From: Saprospiraceae bacterium
GTDB taxonomy: Bacteria > Bacteroidota > Bacteroidia > Chitinophagales > Saprospiraceae
DNA: 57,606 bases
Direction of reading: 5' to 3'
Assembly: GCA_027486765.1 (NCBI GenBank)
Contig: JAIXOO010000443.1
Location: forward strand, 1 to 57,606
Both the position numbers and the translations under genes were made by a program. A model generated the notes under the pieces. That model did not search any database, was not told the origin of the DNA, and saw only the letters and a list, made by a program, of their open reading frames with translations. This document shows, piece by piece, positions 9,853 through 17,805 of the stretch. Position 1 is the first letter of the stretch. The number at the start of each line of letters is the position of its first letter.

Positions 9853-10752
9853 ATGAGAAAGACAATTGCTTTATTTTTTGCTTTATTATGCATAACAAGA
9901 TGTTCGACAGTACAAGACAACGAAAGACAAACCAACATCAACTCCATCTTCGACCAAATGGAGCTTCAAGGAGTGGACACTAAAAAACCGCTTCTTTATG
10001 GTTACTTCTTTTACGACCAGGACCAATCCAAGCTCGCAGAACTTAAAGACGAGTTGCTTAAAGACAACTATAAACTGGTCAGACTTGAAAAGGCCGAAGA
10101 TCAAGAGTTCATCCTTCACGTTGAAAAATTAGAAATACATTCAAGGGCTTCCCTTTTGGAAAGAGAAATCCAACTCGACCAACTTGCCAAAACTTTTCAA
10201 GTGGCATCTTACGACGGCTGGGACGTTGGAAACCCAGACCCCACCAAACCTTTGGTTCCCAAGGACGACGGTTTTGAAAAATCTTTGGCCAATCAATCAG
10301 CTGCCGAATTGTATCAAATGGCCACCGAGTTCTATGACAACAAAAACCATGACAGAGCAATTTCAGTATTTCAAAAGTGTATCGAAAGCAATTACAAGTT
10401 GGACACTTGCAATTACAAACAGGGCGTAAGTTATCTCGACTTGGGACAAGCTAAACTTGGGATTGAAAAATTTGAAGTGGCTTTAAAAATCAATCCAAAA
10501 TATGTCAAGGCGTGCTTCAACATTGGCGCAACTTGTTACGACATAGAGGAGTATCAAAAGTCAATTGACTACTATCAAAAGGCAGCAAAGCTTGACCCAA
10601 AGGACGATAGGGTTTATTATGGGATAGCGGCGGCTCAATTTATGTTGGGACAACTCAAAGCTGCGGAAGAAAATTGCCAAATGGCCTTGAAGCTGAATCC
10701 GGGGAATGAGAATGCGAAGGCACTTTTGGGGGATATGAAAAAGGAAGAGTGA
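9853..10752 (+). CDS. Lipoprotein with RraB-like domain and C-terminal TPR repeats
   Basis: A protein of 299 residues. A lipoprotein signal (MRKTIALFFALLCITRC, Cys17) precedes a region at about 43-125 with features of the RraB/DUF695-like fold: GYFFYDQDQSKLAELKDEL, EFILHVEK and the signature YDGWDVGNPDP. Residues about 145-295 hold four TPR-like helix pairs (AAELYQMATEFYDNKNHDRA, YKQGVSYLDLGQAKLG, VKACFNIGATCYDIEEY, VYYGIAAAQFMLGQLKAAEE). Classical RraB is a cytosolic inhibitor of RNase E, so a lipid-anchored version with TPRs probably does something else, perhaps scaffolding in the envelope. The gene is more AT-rich than most neighbours. A decayed copy of its TPR region lies at about 11457-11553. 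Confidence 0.7.
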   Translation: MRKTIALFFALLCITRCSTVQDNERQTNINSIFDQMELQGVDTKKPLLYGYFFYDQDQSKLAELKDELLKDNYKLVRLEKAEDQEFILHVEKLEIHSRASLLEREIQLDQLAKTFQVASYDGWDVGNPDPTKPLVPKDDGFEKSLANQSAAELYQMATEFYDNKNHDRAISVFQKCIESNYKLDTCNYKQGVSYLDLGQAKLGIEKFEVALKINPKYVKACFNIGATCYDIEEYQKSIDYYQKAAKLDPKDDRVYYGIAAAQFMLGQLKAAEENCQMALKLNPGNENAKALLGDMKKEE

Positions 10753-10803
10753 GGGGGAAGAGCGGGCCTTGTTGTACATTCACCATGCTAAACAATAATA
10801 GTT

Positions 10804-11451
10804 ATGGAAAACTCAACAACAAGACGTGATGCCCTCCAACAATTGGCAATTGCTACGGCAGGACTAAGTCTATTTTCGTTGGCATCTTGCGAGGACAAAA
10901 ATGATTCCTTAGGTGCCAAAGCTGAACTCAAAAAATTATCACCATTTTATCTTCCGCCTGCGGAGCCTTTGCAACCTGGGCCTGGAGGCATTAATATTCG
11001 TACTTTGGTGCGAAGTACTCAAACAAACATGCAATTTTCGTGCGTTGAAACTGCCGTTAGGCCAAAACAAATGGGACCTGCACCACACATACACAAAGAC
11101 TTAGATGAAATTATGCTGGTAATGGAAGGTACGGCGAGCGTTATTGTTGACGGTAAGGTTGATGAAATTCAGGCAGGTGGCTGGCATTTGCGGCCCAGAG
11201 GGATTGAACATACATTTTGGAATGGTTCTGACAAGCCGTTGCGTTTCATCGATATGTACTTCAACCAAAATTTCGAAGATTTTTTGGAGGAGTTATTTCA
11301 CAAAATTATTCCAGATATGGTTCAAAATAAATTGACACCCGCTGACCCGATAATTGCGAAACGCATGGACGAACTGAATAAAAAATTTGGCGTGACAGCG
11401 TTTCCAGAGAAAAGGCAGGCTATTGTCGACAACTATGGTTTGCAGGGATAA
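10804..11451 (+). CDS. Cupin-domain protein with Tat-like/lipoprotein N-terminus
   Basis: A protein of 215 residues, 51 nt downstream of the RraB-TPR gene and probably co-transcribed with it. The N-terminus carries a twin-arginine-like TRRDALQQLAIATAGLSLFS segment ending ASC, so it may be a Tat-exported lipoprotein. A single cupin domain spans about residues 60-150: the metal-ligand pattern is PHIHKDLDE (His-x-His and Glu) followed by GIEHTFWNG (His). It resembles small secreted cupins annotated as quercetin-2,3-dioxygenase-like or mannose-6-phosphate-isomerase-like, but nothing specifies a substrate. The C-terminal helical tail (about 150-215) is outside the cupin core. Confidence 0.75.
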   Translation: MENSTTRRDALQQLAIATAGLSLFSLASCEDKNDSLGAKAELKKLSPFYLPPAEPLQPGPGGINIRTLVRSTQTNMQFSCVETAVRPKQMGPAPHIHKDLDEIMLVMEGTASVIVDGKVDEIQAGGWHLRPRGIEHTFWNGSDKPLRFIDMYFNQNFEDFLEELFHKIIPDMVQNKLTPADPIIAKRMDELNKKFGVTAFPEKRQAIVDNYGLQG

Positions 11452-11456
11452 ATAAG

Positions 11457-11553
11457 GTGGCGCATCGCTAAAGTTGTAGGAAAAAGGGGCCGAAGTAGTT
11501 ACGGGATTGTTGTAGCTCAATTTGTGCTGGGAAAACCTGAGGAGGCAGGGGCG
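11457..11553 (+). pseudogene. Decayed fragment of a TPR-encoding gene
   Basis: A stretch at about 11500-11545 reads YGIVVAQFVLGKPEEAG in one frame. This parallels YGIAAAQFMLGQLKAAEE in the RraB-TPR lipoprotein (10618 onward), and the DNA itself is visibly similar, including a shared GCTCAATTT. The upstream part aligns only with gaps and an in-frame stop, and there is no start. It is likely the remnant of a duplicated TPR gene. Similarity was judged by eye only. Confidence 0.45.
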
Positions 11554-11580
11554 ATTGGTTCTAAATGGAGTACTCTTTTC

Positions 11581-11758
11581 AACCCCGAAGGGGTGACAGG
11601 ATTATAGCAAAAATGGCATGTAGTTGTATTAAAACCCCGAAGGGGTGACATTATTTAACCACACCCTCGCTGTTTTATTATAATGCCACCCCTCCGGGGT
11701 TTCTCTTAATGGAATAAACACGGTTATTTTGCTATAATCCTGCTACCCCTTCGGGGTT
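11581..11758. repeat. Nested inverted repeat with CCCCGAAGGGG boxes
   Basis: The arms 11581-11614 and 11726-11758 pair over about 33 bp with one bulge and a two-base mismatch: AACCCCGAAGGGG, then ATTATAGCAAAAAT and their complement. Two more copies of the small palindrome (ACCCCGAAGGGGTGACA near 11634 and CACCCCTCCGGGGT near 11687) sit inside. There is no open frame. The rest of the 11452-11998 gap holds the TPR remnant and otherwise nothing I recognise. Confidence 0.8.
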
Positions 11759-11998
11759 GAGGCCAGAACCAATCGACCCTGCTGAGGAGGGAAGGGTGTA
11801 TTCGGGATTTGGGGTTGGTTGAGATGATTTAGCTTACTGTAAGTTCATTGTCAGATGAATAGAGCTAATAATTGCAGATGCTTGGAGGTGTAGTGCCTCT
11901 GGTTTATCTTTACCATAGGGGCGGAATAAGTGCGCATATTTCCGTGTTACTAACCAGGTTATGCTGACCGATACTCAAAGACTGAATAATTATAAAAT

Positions 11999-12421
11999 AT
12001 GTGTGTATTAAAAGTATATAGTGACACCAATTCATTCAAGTCATTTGCAAAAACGACCAAAATTCCGGTGTATAGCAGCTACGACAAAGGTGAACAACAA
12101 GGCAATGGAGAAGGCCCTGTAAGAACTGACTATAAAATTTCATTTGACATTTCTGACAAAGACTGGGATGATTTTGAGGGACAAATTAAGGATACCATCC
12201 TCTTTTTGACAAAATACTATGACGACTTGGACCAACTTTTTAAAACCCACAATATCACAACAGCTTATCTTGATTTTTCTATTTACTCCAGACTATATGG
12301 TGACATTGTAAATCAAAACGACCACTTACCAAAGGAGTTAATAGCAATTGCAGGTAAATTATCTCTAGGCATTGAAATGGCTATTTACACTAAAGACGCA
12401 TTTGATAGAAATGAAGATTAA
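11999..12421 (+). CDS. Hypothetical soluble protein, 140 aa
   Basis: No signal peptide or membrane segment. The N-terminal half has a beta-rich look (MCVLKVYSDTNSFKSFAKTT); the C-terminal half ends in AYLDFSIYSRLYGDIVNQND...LPKELIAIAGKLSLGIEMAIY. A pattern of LxFSIY, then LPxELxxxxGxLxLGIExxIY, is reminiscent of DUF4279-type or immunity-type small proteins, but I cannot assign it. The gene is AT-rich like its neighbours. A 16-nt exact direct repeat (TGTATTCGGGATTTGG) lies on both sides of it, at 11797-11812 and 12481-12496, and an attC-like GGCTAACA follows its stop, so it may be a recently inserted unit. Confidence 0.6.
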   Translation: MCVLKVYSDTNSFKSFAKTTKIPVYSSYDKGEQQGNGEGPVRTDYKISFDISDKDWDDFEGQIKDTILFLTKYYDDLDQLFKTHNITTAYLDFSIYSRLYGDIVNQNDHLPKELIAIAGKLSLGIEMAIYTKDAFDRNED

Positions 12422-12524
12422 AAACCCGGCGGCTAACAGCAGAGGAAACCGGCAGAAAAACATTCATAAAACGCATGAATTGTATTCGGGATTTGGAATA
12501 AATTAACCTACACGAAATATTGAA

Positions 12525-12803
12525 ATGGAAACCATCATCATCTTATCCATTTTTGCTTTGTTTCTGTACTTCGGATACAAAGATGATTTTAAGCGCAACC
12601 CTGATGAATTTTCAAGAGTGCTGTTTGGAACTATTCTAGCCATAACGAGCATGTTATTGGTCTTTTTTATTTTAATGCCTATTTTGAACCAGAAAAAAAT
12701 GAGTGCCTTATTGGGACTGCTTATCTTAATTCCTCCTTTGATAAAATGGTTGATGAAGAGAAAAGGCCTATCTGAAAAAAGCAACAAAGCTGAAGAAGAA
12801 TAA
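12525..12803 (+). CDS. Small membrane protein, 92 aa
   Basis: Three predicted membrane segments at about residues 2-18 (IIILSIFALFLYFGY), 32-52 (VLFGTILAITSMLLVFFILM) and 58-74 (MSALLGLLILIPPLIKWLM), then a charged tail (KRKGLSEKSNKAEEE). I do not recognise a family. It is the last gene of the AT-rich plus-strand group and is followed by a perfect 24-bp palindrome shared with the convergent adhesin-like gene. Confidence 0.6.
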   Translation: METIIILSIFALFLYFGYKDDFKRNPDEFSRVLFGTILAITSMLLVFFILMPILNQKKMSALLGLLILIPPLIKWLMKRKGLSEKSNKAEEE

Positions 12804-12879
12804 CGCTTAAAAAAGCCCCCAGTTTAATCCACTATGAACTAAACCCAGTAATTGATTGAGATTAAAAAAAACTGTAATT

Positions 12880-12934
12880 GTAAGGAATGAGGCTCAGAGT
12901 GGCTTACTTAGCCACTCTGAGCCTCATTCCTTAC
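12880..12934. terminator. Perfect 24-bp palindrome between convergent genes
   Basis: Arms 12880-12903 and 12911-12934 are perfectly complementary (GTAAGGAATGAGGCTC... ) with a 7-nt loop TTACTTA. The right arm's last base is the first base of the stop-codon triplet of the convergent CHU_C-domain gene. Position suggests a bidirectional terminator, but no T-run follows on either strand, so it could equally be one of the window's intergenic inverted repeats. Confidence 0.55.
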
Positions 12935-15738
12935 TACTTCACCAACTGAATATACCCCTCCAGCGGTTTCTCCACCGGTACCACACCATTCACCCGCTGT
13001 TCAAACACCTTACACTTGTAGTAGTACACCCCGGCTGGGAGCGCATCACCTTGTAAGTTGTTCCCATCCCAATTCAGGTTTGGATCGGCGGTTTTGAACA
13101 CCAATTGCCCCCAGCGGTTGAACACCTGGAAGTCGACCGAGGCGATGAAACAGAAGGGGAAGGGCGTGAACAAGTCGTTTTGATTGTCGCCGTTCGGCGT
13201 GAAGGTATTCGGCAGGATATAGCGAGGGCAATTGTCCACACAAATCAGGTTGCTGCGCGCACTTTCATTGCCCAACTGATCCACCGAGGTAACTGCGTAA
13301 CAACCGGCAATGCCCAATTCGGGGCGGTGCGTGAATATCAAGGTATTCGGCGAAGTGATGGTACCCACCAAGGTGTAGGTACCCACCGTATCCCCACTAT
13401 TGAAATACACCTTGTACCCCGCCAGGTCGGTTGCTTCGGGGCAGGTGGTAGTCGGGCGATTCCAGGTGATGGTATTGACTTGAAGGTCGCGGTCAGCACA
13501 ATCGGTCGGTTTGTCGCAAATCGTGGCTACTTTGATTGTCGGCGGGCAAGGAGGTACATTGTCTTGTGGCCGCCCACAAGCTTCCTGCGAATGATTGATC
13601 AGCGGGCTGACAATATCCACAATGCCGTAGGTGCCCAGTGCCCGGATTTTGTAGCAATACTCGGTGCCATTGACCAAGTTGCGATCAGTGTACCGATTGG
13701 TGCTCACCGTTGCAATCGAGTCAAAGGTGCCTGCGGCATTCCTTTTCAATACCACGTAAGCATAATTGTCCCAGGGAGTATTTTCTTGCCAGCTCAAATT
13801 CAACAACTTATCCGAAGCACTGATCTGCAAAAATACTGTAGATGCCAATGGGGTTACACCCAACGGCTCGGTAGCGGATCGACCTGTGTAAAAACGAATG
13901 CGGTAGCTATAAGCGGTAGTAGCCGTACGCAGGTTTCGATCCAGGAAGCAGGTGTCATTGGCGCCCTTAAAGGTTGTACTGGTGAAACGAGCTACGGATT
14001 GGAAAGCCACATCCGCTGGGGTCAAACCCTCGGCGCGCATCACTTCGTAAATATATGGCCCTCGATTCACGAGGGTATCCAGATCATTGGCTTTGGGCTT
14101 GGTCCAGCAGACTTGTACACTACCCGTGGTCGCGCTGGTACTGACCACATCCGCTTTGATGATGATCGGCAAATTGCGGTTGAGCTGCACACAAGCCTCT
14201 TTGGAAGGCAAACTTTCCAGAAGGTTGTAGGCATAACGTCCACCTGGGGTTGTTTTGGCAAACTCAGCCAAAATCCTGTAACAGTACGTCCGACCTGGTT
14301 CCACGTCATTGTCGCGGAAATGGTAGCGCTTATTGAGGCTATCAACAATTGAAAATTCCGTCAATTTGGTATAACCTTGACCTTGCAAACCAGGCTTACA
14401 AGTGTCGGGCTCAAACGAGTTGCTGCCAATCCTGCGCCAAACGGTAAAGCCCTGGAAATAATTTTCCGCCGCTTTGTCACACACGTAGGGTTTTTGCCAA
14501 CTGACGTCGATGAATCCATTGCCGGGCGCGGCTCGCACATCCTCGGGAGGCGGCCCGACGACTTTTATTCGCACCGTTTTGAGAATCGACAGACCCGTGG
14601 AGTCTCGCGGGTAAAAATCGTCCACGGCTCGGAACACGACCGTATAGAACTGATCCGAAATGTGCTCGCAACGCGTTTCCCAACGGAAAGTTTTTACGAA
14701 TGGGTCATTCTGGTAGGAATTGATATTGGGCGTAAAGGTTGCCGGGCTGATTTTAACTTCAAAAGGTCCACCCAAGGCACCCAATTTTACCCTTTGCCGG
14801 GTTTCTTCAATCGGCGCAGTAGCGGTTACTTTAAATTCGACGACCTGACCTGCGATGACACAAATTTCATCCGGTGCTTCAATTTTGGGTGGTTGGTTGT
14901 CACAACTTTGGATCAAAATCTGAATGTCGCGCACGATGGTATCCAATGGGTTGCCATCCCGGTATTCGATGATGATCATGGCCAGGTTGTATTCTCCAGC
15001 TCGTTGCGGGGCATCCCACACAATTTCCCCGGTTCGTTCATTGATGCTCAGGTTGTTCTTGGGTCCTGGACTGACCATATTGGGGAAGAGATAATTCGGC
15101 ACTTGCACCCCTCGATCCGAAAATGGAACGATCAATTTGTAAGCCAAACTGTCGCCATCCGAGTCGTAGGCATTGGGGTTGTGGATAAAAGGTTTTCCTA
15201 CACAACCAATATCGATCGGTGGTTGCAACAACACCGGGGTATTGTTGCAGCCATCCACCTGTGGGTTGGGGAAGGTATAGGTGGTTTGGATGTGGAATTT
15301 GATCTGTTCCGAGTTCGGGAAGTTGAGGTTGATGATGCCCCCGTTGCGGTTGGGATCATTCATCGAAATGACGTAGGTGCCCCGCGAAGGGTAAGTGTGG
15401 AAAGCGACGTAAACGTTCTTGCGGGTATCGTTTTCCAGCAATTCTCCTTTGCCAATGCCATTCACCCCGTTCGGTCCATTGACCCTCAGCACTTGTTGCC
15501 CACGCGCTCCAGGGGATTCGTCGCCCCAAAAAATGGTTAAGGAATCCCGATCCACCATAAAGCTACTCGCCTTGGTATAGGTTACAATGGTTGCTTTGAC
15601 GGTCAAACTGGTCACACAGTTGCCCACTTGTTCTATCGTGATTTCTCCAGCCCGGTTGTGGGTAGCCATGGCCATCGGCAAGGCCAGTAAGCTAAAAAGC
15701 AAGCTGAGGAAAGTCGTTTTCTCTGTAAAAATTCTCAT
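12934..15738 (-). CDS. Large secreted protein with FN3-like repeats and T9SS type B (CHU_C) sorting domain
   Basis: A protein of 934 residues. Signal peptide about 1-25 (ending LPMAMA), N-terminal beta-rich domain (THNRAGEITIEQVG, typical of gliding-associated surface proteins), PKD/Ig-like strands around 250-400, then several fibronectin-III-like units (GFIDVSWQKPYVCD, SVQVCWTKPKAND, NLSWQENTPWDNY, NTITWNRPTTTC). It ends in the C-terminal CHU_C/gliding-motility-associated domain: YILPNTFTPNGDNQNDLF, VFNRWGQLVF, GVYYYKCKV. That domain directs secretion by the type IX system and attachment at the surface. A role in adhesion or gliding is inference. Long open frames on the opposite strand (13105-15540) are shadows of its biased composition. 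Confidence 0.88.
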   Translation of the reverse strand: MRIFTEKTTFLSLLFSLLALPMAMATHNRAGEITIEQVGNCVTSLTVKATIVTYTKASSFMVDRDSLTIFWGDESPGARGQQVLRVNGPNGVNGIGKGELLENDTRKNVYVAFHTYPSRGTYVISMNDPNRNGGIINLNFPNSEQIKFHIQTTYTFPNPQVDGCNNTPVLLQPPIDIGCVGKPFIHNPNAYDSDGDSLAYKLIVPFSDRGVQVPNYLFPNMVSPGPKNNLSINERTGEIVWDAPQRAGEYNLAMIIIEYRDGNPLDTIVRDIQILIQSCDNQPPKIEAPDEICVIAGQVVEFKVTATAPIEETRQRVKLGALGGPFEVKISPATFTPNINSYQNDPFVKTFRWETRCEHISDQFYTVVFRAVDDFYPRDSTGLSILKTVRIKVVGPPPEDVRAAPGNGFIDVSWQKPYVCDKAAENYFQGFTVWRRIGSNSFEPDTCKPGLQGQGYTKLTEFSIVDSLNKRYHFRDNDVEPGRTYCYRILAEFAKTTPGGRYAYNLLESLPSKEACVQLNRNLPIIIKADVVSTSATTGSVQVCWTKPKANDLDTLVNRGPYIYEVMRAEGLTPADVAFQSVARFTSTTFKGANDTCFLDRNLRTATTAYSYRIRFYTGRSATEPLGVTPLASTVFLQISASDKLLNLSWQENTPWDNYAYVVLKRNAAGTFDSIATVSTNRYTDRNLVNGTEYCYKIRALGTYGIVDIVSPLINHSQEACGRPQDNVPPCPPTIKVATICDKPTDCADRDLQVNTITWNRPTTTCPEATDLAGYKVYFNSGDTVGTYTLVGTITSPNTLIFTHRPELGIAGCYAVTSVDQLGNESARSNLICVDNCPRYILPNTFTPNGDNQNDLFTPFPFCFIASVDFQVFNRWGQLVFKTADPNLNWDGNNLQGDALPAGVYYYKCKVFEQRVNGVVPVEKPLEGYIQLVK

Positions 15739-15815
15739 AATTTGGTCGTTTAACTACCTACCTGCTAATGTAACAAAATTTAGAGAAAAGGGATTGTCTG
15801 GAAAGTTACAAAGTT

Positions 15816-15862
15816 CTAATCGGTCGCTGAGCGAAGTCGAAGCGACCGATCAGAACCCTGTT
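15816..15862. repeat. Hairpin containing the GAGCGAAGTCGAAG motif
   Basis: GTTCTAATCGGTCGCT pairs with AGCGACCGATCAGAAC around a GAGCGAAGTCGA loop, in the gap between the divergent CHU_C-domain gene and a lipoprotein gene. Close variants of the loop motif recur at about 42461 (GAGCGAAGTTGAAG) and twice in the coding sequence near 45077-45110. It is not a terminator position for either neighbour. Confidence 0.65.
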
Positions 15863-15957
15863 AAACAATTTTAACCCACGTTAAACTTTTCATAATCCTC
15901 TTTTACACATAGGGGACTTCCTGTAATTTCCGCATCACAAATCAAAAACACGTGATA

Positions 15958-16494
15958 ATGAGAAATACCCTTATGTTGTTGCTGCTGTGGGCGGCGTTCA
16001 GCAGTTGTAGTCCAAGCCTGTCTTATTTTACCCAGGATTTGTATGACCGCAACCGTTGGTCTGAATCAGAACTGAAAAAAATCCAGTTTTATTTGTCCGA
16101 CGATGTTTATCTCCGGCGGAAACTAGGTGAAAACGCTTCCGAAATTGTGGAAGGAAAAGTGCGGATGATCAATGGAGAAAAAGTAGAAGAAATTTTTATT
16201 CCCCGCAGTACGCCCGGGGTATTTACGTTTAGCCCCAAGGCCAATCGTTTTGCCATTGCTTTTGAAAATGGCTCGGATCAACGGTTCCTCATGTTTGGCC
16301 CCAACCCCAAAGCAGGTGAACGTTATGTGCTGTTGGCCAAAGATTGGGAAAGAGCCTCCGGCAAGGTTACCTATGATGGCAAAGAATACGAAGTCAACTA
16401 CGGTGCCGCCTTTGCGGGACTGATGGTCGACTTACGCCGCATCGATCGACAGGATCGGAATAGCCGTACGGTGGAAGGAGTGCGGGTGAATTAA
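15958..16494 (+). CDS. Lipoprotein of unknown function, 178 aa
   Basis: ATG at 15958 is preferred over GTG at 15952. The lipoprotein signal is MRNTLMLLLLWAAFSSC (Cys17). The mature part begins SPSLSYFTQDLYDRNRWSES with basic and acidic surface strands (KKIQFYLSDDVYLRRKLG, EGKVRMINGEKVEEIFIP, VTYDGKEYEVNYG). I know this only as a pattern seen in Bacteroidota hypothetical lipoproteins; no function is assigned. It converges on the deacetylase gene, and an inverted-repeat element fills the gap between the two stop codons almost exactly. Confidence 0.7.
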   Translation: MRNTLMLLLLWAAFSSCSPSLSYFTQDLYDRNRWSESELKKIQFYLSDDVYLRRKLGENASEIVEGKVRMINGEKVEEIFIPRSTPGVFTFSPKANRFAIAFENGSDQRFLMFGPNPKAGERYVLLAKDWERASGKVTYDGKEYEVNYGAAFAGLMVDLRRIDRQDRNSRTVEGVRVN

Positions 16495-16496
16495 AA

Positions 16497-16743
16497 GATG
16501 AGTCATCCCGAATTTTGAACCCCTAACCGCGGCAGCGGTTGAATCTTGCATAGCCGCGGTCGTCCGCGGGCATAGCCGTTTTGCGAAGTTTCGCAACCGC
16601 GGTAGCGGTTGAATTGCGCCCCGATTTGTTCAACCGCTGCCGCGGTTGTGAAACACTCCGCTGTTCATTTTACCGCGGACGACCGCGGCTATGCAAGATT
16701 GAATCACTCCGTGATTCTAACTTAAAATTCGGGACGACTCATC
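16497..16743. repeat. MITE-like long inverted-repeat element, copy 2 (CGGTCGTCCG family)
   Basis: Outer arms 16497-16516 and 16724-16743 pair over 20 bp with one mismatch (GATGAGTCATCCCGAATTTT). Inner arms 16542-16569 and 16673-16700 are a perfect 28-bp inverted repeat around GCGGTCGTCCGC. CAACCGCGG/CCGCGGTTG segments lie in between. The element starts 2 nt after one stop codon and ends 2 nt before the other. Compared with copy 1 (943-1212), the arms differ at several bases, always with the matching change in the partner arm. Confidence 0.88.
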
Positions 16744-16745
16744 AT

Positions 16746-17741
16746 TTAATTCAGCCTCTTCCTCCGCTCCGTCAACTCCCGCCACGTCGTCAGCACAATC
16801 CCTTCTTTTTGCAAATAGGCTTTCAATTCGGGAGATTGCATTGCCAGAAGGTCGCTTTTGCGCACGTCACCGGAGCCGGAAATGTGTTTAAAAATAGGGG
16901 AGGGGGCCGTGCAATGCACGATCAACATCGTCACTCCCGGTTTAAGCCGTTGGAAAGATTCGATGATCAATTTTGTTTTTAATTTTTGCATGGCCTGGTC
17001 GCTCAACCCGGGGGGAATTTTCATGCCGTAAGTTTCATTGTGGAGGTCATCCAGTACCGGAAGCCCGTTGCTCCAGAGGTTTTTGCCCGCATTGCGCAAC
17101 AAACCCAGCGTAAAAGGGTCCAACTTATTGGTTTCTGCAATCATGCTACAGTGCCCGGCGGGCATCATCACGGGGATTCGTTCCTGGATGCCAACCTTGA
17201 TGTAGCGCTGCAAAAAGGCAGGCGAAGCAAACAGGGTGCCCATGTGTGAATCCATATGAGTGGGTTCAAAGCCCATTTGACGCGCCCGGGCAATTTGCGC
17301 TAAAATTTCCTTTTCAACTTCATCCGCTGAAGCATTTTTGACCACATCCTCCACTTCGGGCCAAAGCGCGCCCTCCTGATCAACCAGCCCTGGTACGGCT
17401 GGTTTGCCACTCAAAGGCCCCCAGCGGTAATCGTCCCATTCAGAAGTCAGTGTGAGGTGTAAACCTGCATCAATGCTTGGATTTTTTTTGAGTTGATGTA
17501 CAAACCCCGGAACCCAGCCACAAGGCATCATCACACTTACCGATGTAGCAACCCCTTTGGTAAGTGCCTGGAAGGCGCCTTCGTTGGAGTCCCAAGACAT
17601 CCCGGCGTCGTCGACGTGCATGATGAGGACTTTGGCACCTTTGGGCCAGCCCAGGCGCTCGGCGTAGGTGGTATCGGTTTGAGCAGCGCTTTTTTGGTGG
17701 TTTAAAACAATCAGACAGAGTAGGAAAAGAATGGATCTCAT
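16746..17741 (-). CDS. Secreted YdjC/ChbG-family carbohydrate deacetylase
   Basis: A protein of 331 residues from ATG 17741, which opens a signal peptide (MRSILFLLCLIVLNHQKSAA); an ATG 33 nt upstream would add a hydrophilic leader and is less likely. YdjC-type motifs are clear: HVDDAGMSWDSNEG (paired Asp, metal site), GVATSVSVMMP, DAGLHLTLTSEW, and PTHMDSHMGTLF (the His-x-x-x-His ligands). Family members remove N-acetyl groups from diacetylchitobiose or related sugars using a divalent metal; export here suggests a periplasmic or external glycan. It is divergent from the formyltransferase-like gene with about 65 bp between starts, and a minus-strand TATTTTTG box lies at 17763-17770. Confidence 0.85.
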   Translation of the reverse strand: MRSILFLLCLIVLNHQKSAAQTDTTYAERLGWPKGAKVLIMHVDDAGMSWDSNEGAFQALTKGVATSVSVMMPCGWVPGFVHQLKKNPSIDAGLHLTLTSEWDDYRWGPLSGKPAVPGLVDQEGALWPEVEDVVKNASADEVEKEILAQIARARQMGFEPTHMDSHMGTLFASPAFLQRYIKVGIQERIPVMMPAGHCSMIAETNKLDPFTLGLLRNAGKNLWSNGLPVLDDLHNETYGMKIPPGLSDQAMQKLKTKLIIESFQRLKPGVTMLIVHCTAPSPIFKHISGSGDVRKSDLLAMQSPELKAYLQKEGIVLTTWRELTERRKRLN

Positions 17742-17753
17742 GTAGTGGTGGAT

Positions 17754-17790
17754 TTTGATACTCAAAAATATCATTTATGGGGTATATTTG
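17754..17790 (+). promoter_or_regulatory. Candidate promoter of the formyltransferase-like gene in a divergent promoter region
   Basis: TATATTTG at 17783-17790 matches the -7 consensus TAnnTTTG and lies 15 nt before the ATG at 17806. The nearest TTTG (17754-17757) is 25 bp upstream, longer than the usual 19-21. A minus-strand TATTTTTG (17763-17770) for the deacetylase gene sits between, so the two promoters would overlap. Confidence 0.35.
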
Positions 17791-17805
17791 ACCATAAACT
17801 GTATC

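Noticed and set aside
13105-15540. Two long plus-strand open frames (415 and 387 codons) opposite the CHU_C-domain gene
   Set aside because: They are antisense to a well-supported secreted protein, and their translations show no domain, signal or repeat structure. They are products of codon bias.
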